Below are positions 52,401 to 63,123 of a stretch of DNA of 64,000 nucleotides, piece after piece. The stretch is from contig JABBOT010000002.1 of the NCBI GenBank assembly GCA_016165875.1, forward strand, positions 29,650,265-29,714,264, read 5' to 3'. Source of the DNA: Acanthopleura granulata. Its lineage: Eukaryota; Mollusca; Polyplacophora; Chitonida; Chitonidae. The first letter of the stretch is position 1. Every line of letters begins with the position of its first letter. The translations under genes were made by a program, and so were the position numbers. Under the pieces are notes generated by a model, which worked only from the letters and a program-made list of their open reading frames with translations, did no database searches and had not been told where the DNA came from.

Positions 52401-53483
52401 CCCTCACCCAGAAGTCCTTTATCTTTGGTGGACATTTCTAGCCATTGTAAGCAGCATTGAAAATTGTTCATGTACTATTTCATCTTTCAGTGTGGTGTCC
52501 TTAGCAAGTATTGTGTTCCAGTTCTACAACACGTTCCACAGGGAACCAAGTAAGTGAAAGCAAAGTGATAATGTCCAGGAGGGTATCTTTCATGTTGCAG
52601 TGGCTTGATATAGCTGAAATGTTGCCCATGTGGTATTAAGACATAATCATTTGTCCATTCCTTCATGTTGTATTAACATATAACTCTCGTGAAAATAGAA
52701 AGATTTAATGCCTGTGTAAAACTTTATTATAAACAATTTTAAGTGAATCCTTCTTAACTGAATTTCTATGTCATATTGAAGGTGGTATATATACATTGTG
52801 TATCCCATTTTCATAAGATCATATTGTGAGAGTGTCTGCCTCAGAGCCAGGAGATCTGGGATCAGTTCCAAGTTTGTCCATTCAAAAAATTTTAAAAATT
52901 GTTGCCTCTGCGACTGAGAGATTATAGCAAAGGAACAGGACTGGTTGGCTCAGTGTTAGTATAATGTGACTGGATGGGGTGTTACGTCTGATGACTACGG
53001 CATAACATTCCAGCACTTTGGTGGCATGGACTGCTACAAGAAGACACAGTTATATCTAAACACACAGACTCCTCATTGTCATACGACTGTAAAATATACA
53101 TGCTATAAAAGGATCCCTCATTGCCATATGACTGAAAAATTATTAATTATGACGTAAAAACCTTAGTTTACATACATGCATATTTTGAGCAGTATTAAGG
53201 AGTAGAGTTGTCTGCCAGGCAGCTTCTCTGTCCTCGCGTAAATTTGAATTTTCAAATCGTTTTTTAATTTTGTAACTTAGTAATGAAACAGGTTGATTTT
53301 ATGATTTTTTTTCTGCCTTTCAGCTTAGCATGCATCCTCGAGATGATGGACTCCCAAGGCAAAAGCAGTCAACCAATCTCAAGGCCTCAAGATGTATTTT
53401 GCCGAGGTTCTGCAGATATAGAATTTGGCCGAGTTCAGGAAATTTTCCTCGCTTTGCTGAGAGAAGATGACGAAACAACTTAG
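40464..53483 (+). CDS. HPS6: BLOC-2 complex subunit, Hermansky-Pudlak syndrome 6 protein ortholog
   Basis: Exons: 40464-40523, 41340-41480, 41970-42068, 42768-42978, 43167-43257, 43366-43450, 43674-43817, 43952-44060, 44483-44600, 44739-44877, 45600-45725, 46939-47031, 47349-47457, 49220-49284, 49563-49734, 50067-50203, 50520-50597, 50930-51024, 51356-51503, 52491-52549, 53324-53483. Phases join throughout: 812 residues against 775 in human. Identification rests on remembered human HPS6. Residues 80-166 (HPVLLDVLYSQKLNFAILV, DGQVQLWKF, a C-terminal VYWCERP) parallel the human beta-propeller segment ending LVWCEERQ. SLYEIISRLLFQ, VNFVHIAQL, FYERALSCF and YEQWDMAVELLRQ parallel the human helical half (KEQWDRALDAG). 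BLOC-2 (HPS3/HPS5/HPS6) directs cargo to lysosome-related organelles. The exon-7 start is least certain: AG at 43673 is used because AG at 43669 gives an immediate TGA. Confidence 0.87.
41558..41605 (-). mobile_element. SINE tail fragment in HPS6 intron 2
   Basis: ATTGGTATTTAACGCCGAGT followed by TCAAGAATGTTTCACTATG is the reverse complement of the SINE 3' end with several substitutions. No body is present. Confidence 0.6.
42179..42410 (+). mobile_element. Second SINE-like family, copy A
   Basis: Shares with 52822-53113 and 57165-57530 the ordered blocks GGGGTCGTACCAAAA, TACTTGTTACTGCCTTGC, CTCAGCACTGAGAAGTTAGA, GACTGGTCGGCC, ATGTGACTGGGAGGGGTGTT and ATATTTCAGTGGC. The 5' part (TTTAGAGCATCCACCTCAAG) is tRNA-like. 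It lies in HPS6 intron 3. Confidence 0.75.
45682..46130 (+). repeat. 81-bp tandem repeat, six copies, built from the end of HPS6 exon 11
   Basis: Copies start (CTGACAGATCC-like) at 45682, 45763, 45844, 45925, 46006 and 46084; the first is the genuine exon. Each copy carries about 44 exon bases ending GAGATAGTGTGCAAG, then GTGAGAGGTCATGTCAG and about 20 more intron bases. The donor GT is intact in copies 1, 2, 3 and 6. Copy 4 reads GTGCAAGTTGAGAG and copy 5 GTGCAAATGAGAG, so their donors are lost. The minus strand is open for 166 codons because 81 is a multiple of 3; this is a repeat artefact. Confidence 0.97.
46504..46763 (+). mobile_element. Full-length SINE with a 15-bp target-site duplication
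   Basis: Head GGGGCATCCGTGGCTCAGGC and GGTTAGCGTGCTAGTGCAGC, body GGGAAGGTCTGCCAGCAACC, tail AAACACCAATCAGATAAAT. It is flanked by AATAATTGTCTTTCC at 46489-46503 and 46764-46778, identical at both ends, so the insertion is recent. It is in sense orientation in HPS6 intron 11. Just upstream (about 46378-46470) lies a diverged SINE-like fragment. Confidence 0.95.
47477..48996 (+). repeat. 49-bp minisatellite, about 30 units, beginning 20 bp after the HPS6 exon-13 donor
   Basis: The unit contains TATCACCATTCATAGTGTAC, ACTGGCGTGTTAGT and then CTCATCAACCCC or TTCATCATTCCC variants. Spacing is 49 bp (47477, 47526 and so on), and variants alternate in blocks of two or three, indicating local amplification. 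The first unit starts 20 bases after the donor at 47458. The last copies near 48900-48996 are diverged. Exon sequence itself is not part of the unit. Confidence 0.97.
50649..50760 (-). mobile_element. Diverged SINE fragment
   Basis: TTAATTTGACTGGTTTTAAA, TACCATATTTAAGAATGTTT and GAGGAAACCAGAG are diverged forms of the SINE 3' end in reverse. A similar remnant, CTTTCAAGAGTATATCACTT, lies at about 51055-51110. Both are in HPS6 introns. Confidence 0.5.
51541..52460 (+). repeat. Tandem copies (about 70-98 bp, roughly 10) of the HPS6 exon-19 3' end with its donor
   Basis: Exon 19 ends GAAGTCTTCTATCTCCTGCT then CACCTCCATAGCAAAT|GTAAGA at 51503. Diverged copies begin near 51541, 51612, 51691, 51866, 51948, 52033, 52119, 52218, 52315 and 52402, each with CTGCTCACC- and AAGTCTTCTATCT-like exon-derived sequence. 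Later copies keep ATTGTAAGCAGC or GTTGTAAGCAGC donors; early ones have lost theirs (ATGCAAGATG, AATATAAGG). The units at 52218 and 52315 are nearly identical with a 97-bp period. The true next exon starts at 52491, about 30 bp after the array. Confidence 0.93.
52822..53113 (+). mobile_element. Second SINE-like family, copy B
   Basis: Blocks shared with the other two copies: GAACAGGACTGGTTGGCTCA, GTATAATGTGACTGGATGGG, GTGTTACGTCTGATGACTAC, GGCATGGACTGCTACAAGAA and CTCCTCATTGTCATACGACT. The 5' section GAGTGTCTGCCTCAGAGCC is tRNA-like. It lies in the last HPS6 intron. Confidence 0.75.
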
Positions 53484-56400
53484 TGGAATATCTCTGCAGT
53501 GTCGCTAAGGCCATAGAGATAAATTAATTCTATGTAATCTGTCAAGTTTAGTTCAGATGTCATGTTTTTGTCATGTTCAGATTAGAGTAGCAAATTACGT
53601 TTTGTAATGTATTCATGCTGTCCAGTGCTCAGCTGTATTAGAGTGTGCATTGTAGGTGCTGTTACTCTGGAATATGTGTTCCTCCATGGTGAAACTATTG
53701 ACTCATCGTACTTGGCATAATGCTGTACAACAGCTGGGGCCATGTACAAATCTGCTGTGGAAAAACTGTTCTAAAGCCTGGTACATAGTAGCATGTGTAA
53801 ATAATCATTAAAAGCGTATGATTATGTGAAAGGAAATAATATAGTTATTGAGAAATAATATGAATTTAAAAAGGGAATGCAAAATCTATGTGATGAGGTA
53901 ATTATGGCGTCAATTTTATGTTGGTAATTATCATGGATTTATGATTCTTTTATTTTGCACCTTTGTGACCTTTTCTATTGTGACAGGTATAGAGTGTTCT
54001 AATTGTACTCATTTTGCATGCATGTGTGAGCAACGTGAGTGGAATGGGACCTGCTTAAATACAGCATTAATCAAAGTACACAAATAACCTACTAAGACAA
54101 TGTAGTATATACTAGTAAAGTAGGGGGCCTCCGTTACTCTGTTGGTTAGCGCACTAGTGCAGCGCAATGATCCAGAAGCTCGTTCTGGCGTCCTCTCCGG
54201 CCGTAGGTGGGAAGGTCTGCCAGCAAACTGCGGATGGTCATGGGTTTCCACGGGCTCTGTCCGGTTTCCTCCCACCATAATGCTGGCCTCCGCCGAATAA
54301 GTGAAATATTCATGAGTACGGCGTAAAACACCAATGAAATAAATAAATAAATCTAGTAAAGTATGCTTCTATAAATGGCAGATTATCACATTCTAATATA
54401 ATTGGAACATTGGCCCAAGGACGAAGTGATAAATTAAAATGCTGCATTCTGCTAGGAGATTTTCATATCTTTATTCAAAGCCATGGAAAATGGTTGCCAC
54501 TAAGAGAGAATTTTCATACCTTTATTGATAAAACCATGGAAAGTGGTTGACACTAAAAATAACCTGTTATGCATGAAGTTCATAGTAGAATAAGCTAGTT
54601 GTTCGTGTTTATGCTCCAGTTTGTTACGTTTGGTAAAGAAATTGGTTATGTATGGTTACGTTGTAATTAAGAAGTTTTATTTTCTCTCTCTTGCTGATTT
54701 TACAAAGGACTGGATTTACATACACGATTTATGCTGTTTTTATGGCCAGTTTATTTACTCGATAATCAGTTCCTGATTGATAACATTTAAAAATTTGAAC
54801 AGATATCCTTCAAGTATTTTGTGTTCTTTTTAGAGTATAAATTTTAGGTTATGTACAAAAGCTAATATATCCTGTAAGCAACACTTTTCATCGTTTGCTG
54901 CGCTTTTCCGGGCCTTTTAGCACAATAATCACCGGCTACCTGAATCCAGTGTAGACCTAACACCAAGGAGCCATAGAAAGGCTGATTGTGATGGTAGTAG
55001 CTTTAATATTGGGGTATTTCACGCATTTCCACAGTGTACAGCGTATGACAATCGCGTGCATTATAATGTACTTTCACATGTAGATCCGAATTCAGTTTCA
55101 TTTTTCACAGCTTAGCTTTCAGAACTACAAATCTGTACTGTTCCATTTACTAACTTGGAGCTTGGTCCTTTTGAGTATGTTGTCCTCAACCTGTCAAAAC
55201 TGTATGTTACAAAACCAAGATTCCTTTACAGAAAGTCTTAAAATTATTCTCACTTCCTATCAGTAATCTTCTAGTTATTTGCGAATAATAAAAACCACAG
55301 AGCCAAAATTAACACGCATGTGAAGGCGCATCGACAACGGCCAAAGACCGCCGTTTTTAATCGAATTGGTCGCAATCGGCACTGTCCGTGAAAAGATAAA
55401 TTAACAGAACGTGTGGCTTAAACCAAAAATTATCTACACTACTTAAACGCCGCCAGGCATATGGTGAGCTTTAACATTATTGTAGTTTTAACAATAAACA
55501 AAAGCATCTGGCGGCAACTACTATGAAGAAATAAAGAGAAAGGATCTTAATATAGGGAAGAGCTGCCTAATCTGGCATAGCAATGCAGTCATGTGATTCG
55601 AAAATGGTAATTTGCAATGTTCGAATCCTGTCCGAGTGTATGGGTAGGTTACGTTTGTGTTAACTGTAACCATATGGTCTGTATTATTCACGGATAATGA
55701 GGTGATATTCATCAAGCATTAACTCAAGATCATGGAAAACACATTTTTACGTTGTACAGCGTTGACATTTCGAGTACAGCACGGGTGACAGAACCGAATT
55801 CCAGGATGGTGAATGGAGCTGTTCAGAAGGTTCTTGTGGGAGCTAAGCTGGGGACTTAAAAACGATCTCAGAACTATGTCATAGGCGTCGAAAGTTTCCA
55901 AGAAGCGAGGGTTGGGGTGGGGCAAAAAGGGTGCTCGACTTTCACAACAAATTGTTTACTGTTCCATACAACTCCGGGAAAGCGGAACGAAAACATACCT
56001 CCCCCCTCCCCCCCACGCCTATATTATTTCATGTGATACTATTTAGAATTACGTTTAGTACTTTTATTATATTTTAATAGATAAGAATTTCAGTGCTGAT
56101 CAATTTTAGGAATCCTGATATGTGGCATGCAGACATCGTTGTTAAAGATAATACATGGTAGTATATTGTCATATTAAGTATTTTAGTTTTATGACATGAG
56201 ATGTTTTGAATATTTATTTTTTGCAGAATTTCTATATTCATCTTTCTTCAAGGGATAAATGATATCAGATTTGGTATATTCCCACATTTATCTTCACCTT
56301 TAGCTCGATTTTCTGTCTTGAAGTAATTTTAATTATACTGTTTCAGTTTTGACACGACTAGATTTTCAACCAAACAATCAAACTTTTATTTTCTTCAACA

Positions 56401-56860
56401 GCTTGATATATTTATTTGTCTAGTGCTGTACTGCAGAAGTTGTCACTGGAATGATGGCACTCAAAAGCAGATGAGACCATCACATTTCCCTATGTACTGG
56501 AAAACTCTGACGTATTTGGACGAGAGTGGAATTATCGCCCACTACCACATGGTTTTGGCTGCAGATAAATACCAGGAAACGAGTCTTCACCGTATCACAA
56601 TTCATATTGACATAAACTTTATCTACCCATCAAGGTATGGCTCGCCAAGAAATGGCTGCAATATTGCCGAAGTGGCATTAGCCATGTCCTATTTTAAAGG
56701 TAAGGGTGTCCAACGAAGTAAAATACATTTGGCTGTCCAATACAACTTAGCTTGTGTGTCGTTTGTTTGTTGTTTTACTGTAATAAGGCAAAGTTGTTGA
56801 GTAAGAGATGACAATGACACTCTTTTATCGTCGAACGGCGAGTATTGGACACTTGGTGAA
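53484..56860. other. Convergent intergenic region between HPS6 and the glutamate receptor gene
   Basis: Holds the 3' UTRs of HPS6 and of the receptor gene, one SINE (54123-54352) and a C-rich stretch at about 55998-56014. A minus-strand AATAAA at 56400-56395 lies about 460 bp past the receptor stop and is a candidate polyadenylation signal. An unexplained 125-codon plus-strand frame at 56423-56800 has no recognisable domain. Nothing else supported. Confidence 0.6.
54123..54352 (+). mobile_element. SINE with an internal deletion and an 11-bp target-site duplication
   Basis: Starts GGGGGCCTCCGTTACTCTGT and GGTTAGCGCACTAGTGCAGC. About 40 bases around the B box are missing (CAGAAGCTCGTTCTGGCGTC). 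The body and tail ATTCATGAGTACGGCGTAAA and CACCAATGAAATAAATAAA are kept. It is flanked by CTAGTAAAGTA at 54112-54122 and 54353-54363. Confidence 0.93.
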
Positions 56861-59800
56861 TTAACGTTTGGACAGTTTATACATGTGGTAAGTTCGTTGA
56901 ACAAGTAGGATGAGTCCTGCCGTGACTGCAAATCCGGAGTAAAGAACGATGACTCCCCCAATCCTGTTCAGATCCAGCCTTTTTGGGCCCTCTGTCATCT
57001 TGGAACAGTTTACGGAAGGATAAAACCGTCTCCTTGTCCATCTGGTAATGAGCCCGGATTCCACCATTTTTTGTATTCTGTAATATTAAAATATGTGAGT
57101 AATGCTTTTGTGTCAGAATAAAAGACCCCGTCCGAAAACAATGATGGGAATATGACCTTTAGATCCTGGACCGCCTCGTTGGCACAATGCTTAGAGCCTT
57201 CGCCCCGAGGTCGATAGATCCGGGTCCAGTCTCCGGCCGGGTCATACCAAAGACTTTAAATATGGTACTTGTTGTCACCTCACTTGGCACTCAGCACTGA
57301 GAGGTTAGAGCAAGGATACAGGACTGGTCGACCCGTTGTCAGTATAATGTGACTGGGTGGGGTTTCATGTCAGATGTCTTCGGCATGATGTTCCAGTGGC
57401 GGCAGCACTTTCGCGGCATGGATTCGCCTTGCGACAAGAAGACACAATATCTATACATTCCAAGAACTCCTCGTCGTCATATGACGTATATATGAAAATG
57501 GTCAAGTACGACGTTATAACCCCAAGCATACGTACCTTCACACAGAGAGACACACTTTAGATCCTGTCCAAAAGAATATAGGAAAGATGGCCATCCATCT
57601 GTGTCTTTGTGTATGCACTGAAGTAAAACTTACAGGAGACGCGTCCAACATTAAATGTTCAGTACCTTGGTTCTTGCAGAATTCGCCAATCCTTTTTTGT
57701 AATTTGAAGTTTATAAACATTCTTTAATTTTAATTTCATACCAATCTGTTAAACTCACAAGCGCAATATTTCTAGGTAATCAATTCCTGGCAAATCTTCC
57801 TTCATAGTGTTTCAATTTGCAGGAAAAGCGTTGTTTTTCAGCTAAATACTTATTTCGGATGTCAGCAATTCTTTCAAAGGTTTTACACGAGACACTCATG
57901 TATCAAGTATTTGTGTGTGATCAATGTCTCCAACCACTACAAATAAATCGAGGTGGTAAAATCGACAGATCTTTTCGTAGTCACTTTCAATTTAGACTAA
58001 ATACACTATTTGTAGTAATAATCATACACCACATAGTATCACATGCAATTGGTGCCTGACTGAGTATAAATGAACTCACTTGATATCGATGGCCTGTTTA
58101 TATGGGGAACCCTTGGGAAGTACGAAGGCAAGAGAATAGGTGCTAAATTGTTCGTCAGCCAGCCGGATTTGTCCACACGCCATGGCCACCAGAAACTCTA
58201 GATATGTTCGATCGTCTATGTAACAGTAACGCTCATTTTTGACAATTGTTGACAACATGGCTGTGCTATTCAGTGAGATCGCTTCCATCCTCTCTCCAAC
58301 CTGCTTATACAGTGGTTGTTCGGACAACTAGATGAAAGTGAACAGAACGATTTATTCATATATCTGATCGGTCTTAATCTCTTTACTTGAGGCTTTTTCA
58401 GTCCTACGACGGCGGTCAGGTTTATGAGAGGAAATCGGTGCGTCTGTAGGAAAAAGGACCAGATTGATAATATTTGGGTGTCATTATACACAATTATTAA
58501 ATATCTCTACAAGGGTGAGTAAGCTAGTAAACTTCGACAAAAAACGAAGAAAATATGAAGAATTACAATTCACGAGTCTCCATAACTCAAGTTGTATGAA
58601 AATAAACATCCTTTCTTTATTACATGTAATTTAAGGAAAAAGAAACTCCACAAAGCACAGCAAGCGGGAACTCAACGTTAAACTTTCTTGCAAATATGAA
58701 GCAGTATATAATGTCTTCTCAGTGGGGTTCGTCCCAAGAGGAAGATGGGTTCTTCGGTCTCCCCATGGTGATAAAATATTGGGAAATGCTATATGACTGA
58801 TTAAGCTTGACTGTTTGATAAATATGCAAAAAAAAACATTGTTTTTCTTTTGAGACCAGAACATCATGAATCATGACCAGTACTCGGAATGTGATACAGC
58901 GGATATATTTTCACATGATATTTGTTATCCCGCCTTCGTATAAGTGAAATATTCTTGAGCAGGGCGTTAAACAATAAGCATTCATTCATATTCGTTATCA
59001 CGGAACACTTAGGACAAATACCTTGGGTATATACAGTGTATCTTCCTTACCAAAGTTTGTCATCTTCTGATGGCTCTTGTTTACACAGAAGAAAACACAA
59101 ATATCTTATGCATATGTTTCAGTTCACTTTGTTAACCACTGTACTCTTATTCAGGTGTGTGGATCCTGTGTTTATTTCTCCATAAGCCTTACCTCGATAA
59201 TTTTGGGGAGATTGACATGGAAAAATGAATTACGAATTTGAACATGTACCTGTATAGTTTAGGATTTGAAGGGTTTGCCACAGTGGATACTGGCACCACT
59301 GGAAAAATGGGTGTTTGCTTTCATGCTAAAGGCTTGTGTTTTAATTCAGAAATTTGTGATAAATGAAAAAGGCAAGCCTCGGTACCGTCTTGGGTGCTCT
59401 GCCTTGGTTTCACTGTATGTTGCAAGCGCGTCTACGGACGCAGCTCAGGCAAGGTGAAAAATTATTTTGAACCGGCGTGTGATGCGTCGTTGGGAAGACA
59501 GGCTATCTGACAATTATGATAAAATGTAGACTACTGAAGATCATCAACCTAACAGATGTGTAACCGCCATTATATAACTCTTTACCATAACCACTTGCAT
59601 TTGTAACATAATCATGCTGTATCGTTTCTTCTGTCATAATTTACACTGTGCCTACCTTGAACAGATCCCATGTGCTTCCCCTTGAATCGACCTTGATCGC
59701 AAATTCTGTTTGATCCACAAGATCCTGTAGAGAGTTAATTGGTCGGAGAGGTGTGGACACAGTTAACACGGCCGCTAGGCGAGCCGTGTACATGGTCATA

Positions 59801-62800
59801 GTGAGGATCGTGAAGATAAACCAGAAGCTCAGGAAACACCGGGCGGACACTGAAGTTGGGTGAAACGTGAGACCTGGAGAAAGGACGTGGAGAAAACTGA
59901 TAGTTCTGGATGCCATTAAAAGCTAGGTATGTCAGAGAAACCGGGCATAGTTTCCTGCACAGTTTTAGGTCCAACAGAAAGTAACAACTTCACACAGTCT
60001 TGTTCCATATTGACCAAATTCTTCATTGCTTACATACATAGCTTGTTTTTAACTAACTTCCCCAGCAGTGTGAAATCGGTCTTTGTCATGAAGAACTGAA
60101 TACTTGAATAGTGCTATTTTCTGAATGTTTATATTTATTTATTTATTTATTTCATTGGTATTTTACGCCGTACTCAAGAATATTTGACTTATACAACGGC
60201 GACCAGCATTATGGTGGGAGGAAACCGGGCAGAGCCCGGGGGAAACCCACGACCATCCGCAGGTTGCTGGCAGACCCTACTCGTATGGAGAGGAAGCCAG
60301 CATGAGCTGATCGTGAACTTACAGCGACCGCCTTGGTGGGAGGCTTCGGGTCATTGTGCTGCCATAGCGCGCTAACCAACTGAGCCACGGAGGACCCCCC
60401 TGAATGTTTATAACATGCAATCTTAATGATGCTTGGACAAGACGCCGCCCCCGAACTTTATTGCGTTCCTTCAATACAGGTCTATTTCATTCTCTACAGT
60501 TTGCTCCCAGAAATACATAGATGTGTAAGCCAAACTGGGAACATGGCCAACCACTCTTACAGCTACCTTCAATACTCTCTCCTGTACTACTACTTACAGA
60601 ACTGTACAAAAAATAATAATTGAGTCTCGATTTTCTTGTCATTGTATCACAACGAGAAAGGTTGCAAAGGGATTGCCCACCCTGCTGACAAAAGGCGCTG
60701 GTCAGTAGAAGGATGTTGTCCTGAACTGACAGTTTCTCACTTCCGTCTCTGCACGTGGAGCTCCATGGAGACCTCGTGGTTACTAAAATACACACCGTCA
60801 TAGCAACAGCGAACAGAAAGAACCCCAGCAGCGATAACCAGGTTTGCAGGCTAAATGGCTTGAACAGCTGAAAAATGTCAGCTGTTTCGTTGGGCCTTGG
60901 CGTGATGATCCCCAAACCTTCCTGTAAGAATGGCGTGGTGAAGTCAACAACCTTTGACCTTTCTAATGTGACGGTCATGGGGCTGGCAACCAAGTCAACC
61001 TCCTGAAATATCAGTAGAAAAAATTTCAGATAGACTTAAGAATTAATGCTGATGGTTTTCTTAACGGTGGAAACAGGTTGCACATTGTGGAATTGTTGAC
61101 AAATATGGATGGAATGTTCGCAAAGTGTGTGTTGCCCTAAAACATTTAACAGCTGGTGTGTGGCAGAGTAGTTAAGGTCTTCGTCTTGCAATTGACCATG
61201 ACACGTGAGGCGAGGGTTAAAACATTGCCACAGAGTTTGTTGCCCGCCTTCTCTCAATATTCGTGGGGTCAATAAGTCACAGGGGATACTCGTCTGACCT
61301 GTCACGTAGTTTAACCTTAGTTTAAGACCGCTTGTCTTCCACCGGTTTGGCGTGCTTTTCTGTTCTTCAGGTGGAGAGTTGCACAAATACATACACCATG
61401 CAATAAAACCCAAGCTGATCGAGTCGCAGTTTGTGAGTTTTTTTTGTTTTTTGAAAGTTTAATATAGTATTAAGAAATAAAGGTATCATGATACGGCATT
61501 CATCAGCATGTTGTGGCAGCAACAGGTACGGCAATGACGCACAAGACGGTCGGCTTTACATTGAAGCGTCTCACGTTTGACTGCTTTCCCTCCACACTCT
61601 AACTCGACGTAGCTGAGCTTGCCGCCCTCAATATCCACAACGCGAACCACTTACACTTACCCTACTTGTATGTACTTCATAGCAAAGGGCAGCAAGTAAT
61701 TAGTAGTGAATTTTCATGGTTGAATTCATCATATTTTCACTTCATTTGTGGCTTAATTTGCCTGGACAGGACGTTAAATTCTACTACTTCATGTTGATAT
61801 TATGTTTGCAAAACTACGGTTTGGCTGGGTGAACGGTTAATTTGTACGTTGAGGATGATGTCCTTTTATTGTTTAAAACACTTGCCAGATAATGGATCAA
61901 ATAATGGATATGCTCTTGAGTGGTCCAAATTACTAGGGTTTTCGTCACTTACAGTGATATGGTTTTAATAATCGGATGAAACTAAGACATGTCTTACCCC
62001 CCTGGCTACCATGCCAATCATACCGGACCAGGAACCATTGACGAGACTGACGCCATAGCCATCCTTTGACTCGACAAACCTGTACCTAGAATAACAAGTA
62101 CTCCATGGGTGTTATTACATAAATTAATACATGTAGTTAGCCAGTCACAAAGAGATCATAATTTGATGTCAAATCAAACCAAGCGAATACTGAGAGGCAA
62201 GAGCTATAGAGGCACATGCCAATCTTATTTTATTACTAATTAAGAGGTTTCAAGAAAAGGACCCTAATGAAAGCGCACTTTCAGAATAAATCTGTCATCT
62301 CCTATGAGGAAATATGTTTGCGAAAGCAAGGAAATATGTGACACATGGTGCAGCCAAGGCAGTAGTTTACTTTACTGATGAAGCAAACATGTGCTTCATT
62401 TATATTCCCGGCATTGCAGAACAAAGAAGTCAAATGAAGGCAACCCCGTTATTAACAACTTTTTCCATTTTCTAAATCACTGCTCATGTTGATTCAAAAC
62501 TATGGTTAAGGCCTGCATGAGACTGCAAATCTAACAAACGACTTCTGCATGCGGAGTGAACGAAAACAAGATACACCATGAAGAGTATAGGTCACACACG
62601 AGCAAGAAAAATATAGCAATGAGCGAGACACATTAGCTAAATACATATAGTTCTTTGCAGGCACACAGTCCGCCGTTGAGTGCAGATTTCTCTAATCGAA
62701 TTGACGTTGTTCGAAGAAAATCGCGCATCAAGCATGCATACATGCTGTGCGCCAATGTCAGAGATTTTTACGTGACATGATAGGATTTACATTAGATCCA

Positions 62801-63123
62801 GTGAGTAAACTTACGACGTAGACATCGTAAGCTTTTAGACTCTCAAGTAGGTGAAATGTTGGCAGTTTAAAACGTGGAGCCTTGTGGACCTTACTGAACT
62901 CTCTGAATGTTCCTCAAATATTACTCGCAGGCAGAAACACAATAACCATAATTATCGAGTCTAAATGGACTATTTAAGAATCTACACCTCGAATTGTTTA
63001 CGCTTGGATGTACAAACATTACCTAAAGTTGAGACCTGTGGCCAGATCGTCCAGCATGTTTATTGTAATACCTTGATATGACTCGTTTCCGGGGCCGGTG
63101 CGGCCCACGTACGGGTAGGTGTC
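56861..63123 (-). CDS. Ionotropic glutamate receptor, ligand-binding and channel region (5' partial)
   Basis: Exons (transcription order): 63123-63023, 62085-61998, 61002-60681, 59873-59656, 58327-58080 and 57077-56861 (stop TAA). Phases join over 397 residues. S1 starts DTYPYV, with NGSWSGMIGMVARG and EVDLVASPMTVTLERSKVVD, whose Arg is the family's ligand-carboxylate contact. M1 is about LQTWLSLLGFFLFAVAMTV. The pore loop is DNILLLTSAFCQQG (Gln at the Q/R position). M3 is CFLSFWFIFTILTMTMYTAR-LAAVLTV, a variant of SYTANLAAF. S2 has SRGSTWDLF and YCYIDDRTYLEF, where Asp sits where AMPA/kainate receptors have Glu. FVLPKGSPY follows, then M4 about IGGVIVLYSGFAVTAG. The cytoplasmic tail is only about 11 residues. 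These are tetrameric cation channels of the plasma membrane. Subfamily is undetermined. The amino-terminal domain is off-window or absent. Confidence 0.93.
57165..57530 (+). mobile_element. Second SINE-like family, copy C (longest)
   Basis: Starts near TCCTGGACCGCCTCGTTGGC and ACAATGCTTAGAGCC with GGTCGATAGATCCGGGTCC resembling a tRNA B box. The shared body follows: GGGTCATACCAAAGACTTTA, CTCAGCACTGAGAGGTTAGA, GTATAATGTGACTGGGTGGG, GATGTCTTCGGCATGATG, GACAAGAAGACACAATAT and CCTCGTCGTCATATGACG. It is inserted antisense in the last intron of the receptor gene. Confidence 0.8.
58931..58975 (+). mobile_element. SINE tail fragment
   Basis: CTTCGTATAAGTGAAATATT then CTTGAGCAGGGCGTTAAAC is the last part of the SINE without head or body. 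It lies in a receptor-gene intron. Confidence 0.65.
60134..60399 (-). mobile_element. Full-length SINE with a 13-bp target-site duplication
   Basis: Plus strand reads a TATTTATTTATTTATTTC tail, ATTTTACGCCGTACTCAAGA, GGTGGGAGGAAACCGGGCAG, GGTTGCTGGCAGACC and the head complement GCTAACCAACTGAGCCACGG. It is flanked by CTGAATGTTTATA at 60121-60133 and 60400-60412. It is inserted in sense orientation relative to the receptor gene, in the intron between 60681 and 59873. Confidence 0.95.

Noticed and set aside
56423..56800. 125-codon plus-strand open frame
   Set aside because: No recognisable domain or splice context; it lies in the presumed 3' UTR side of the receptor gene.
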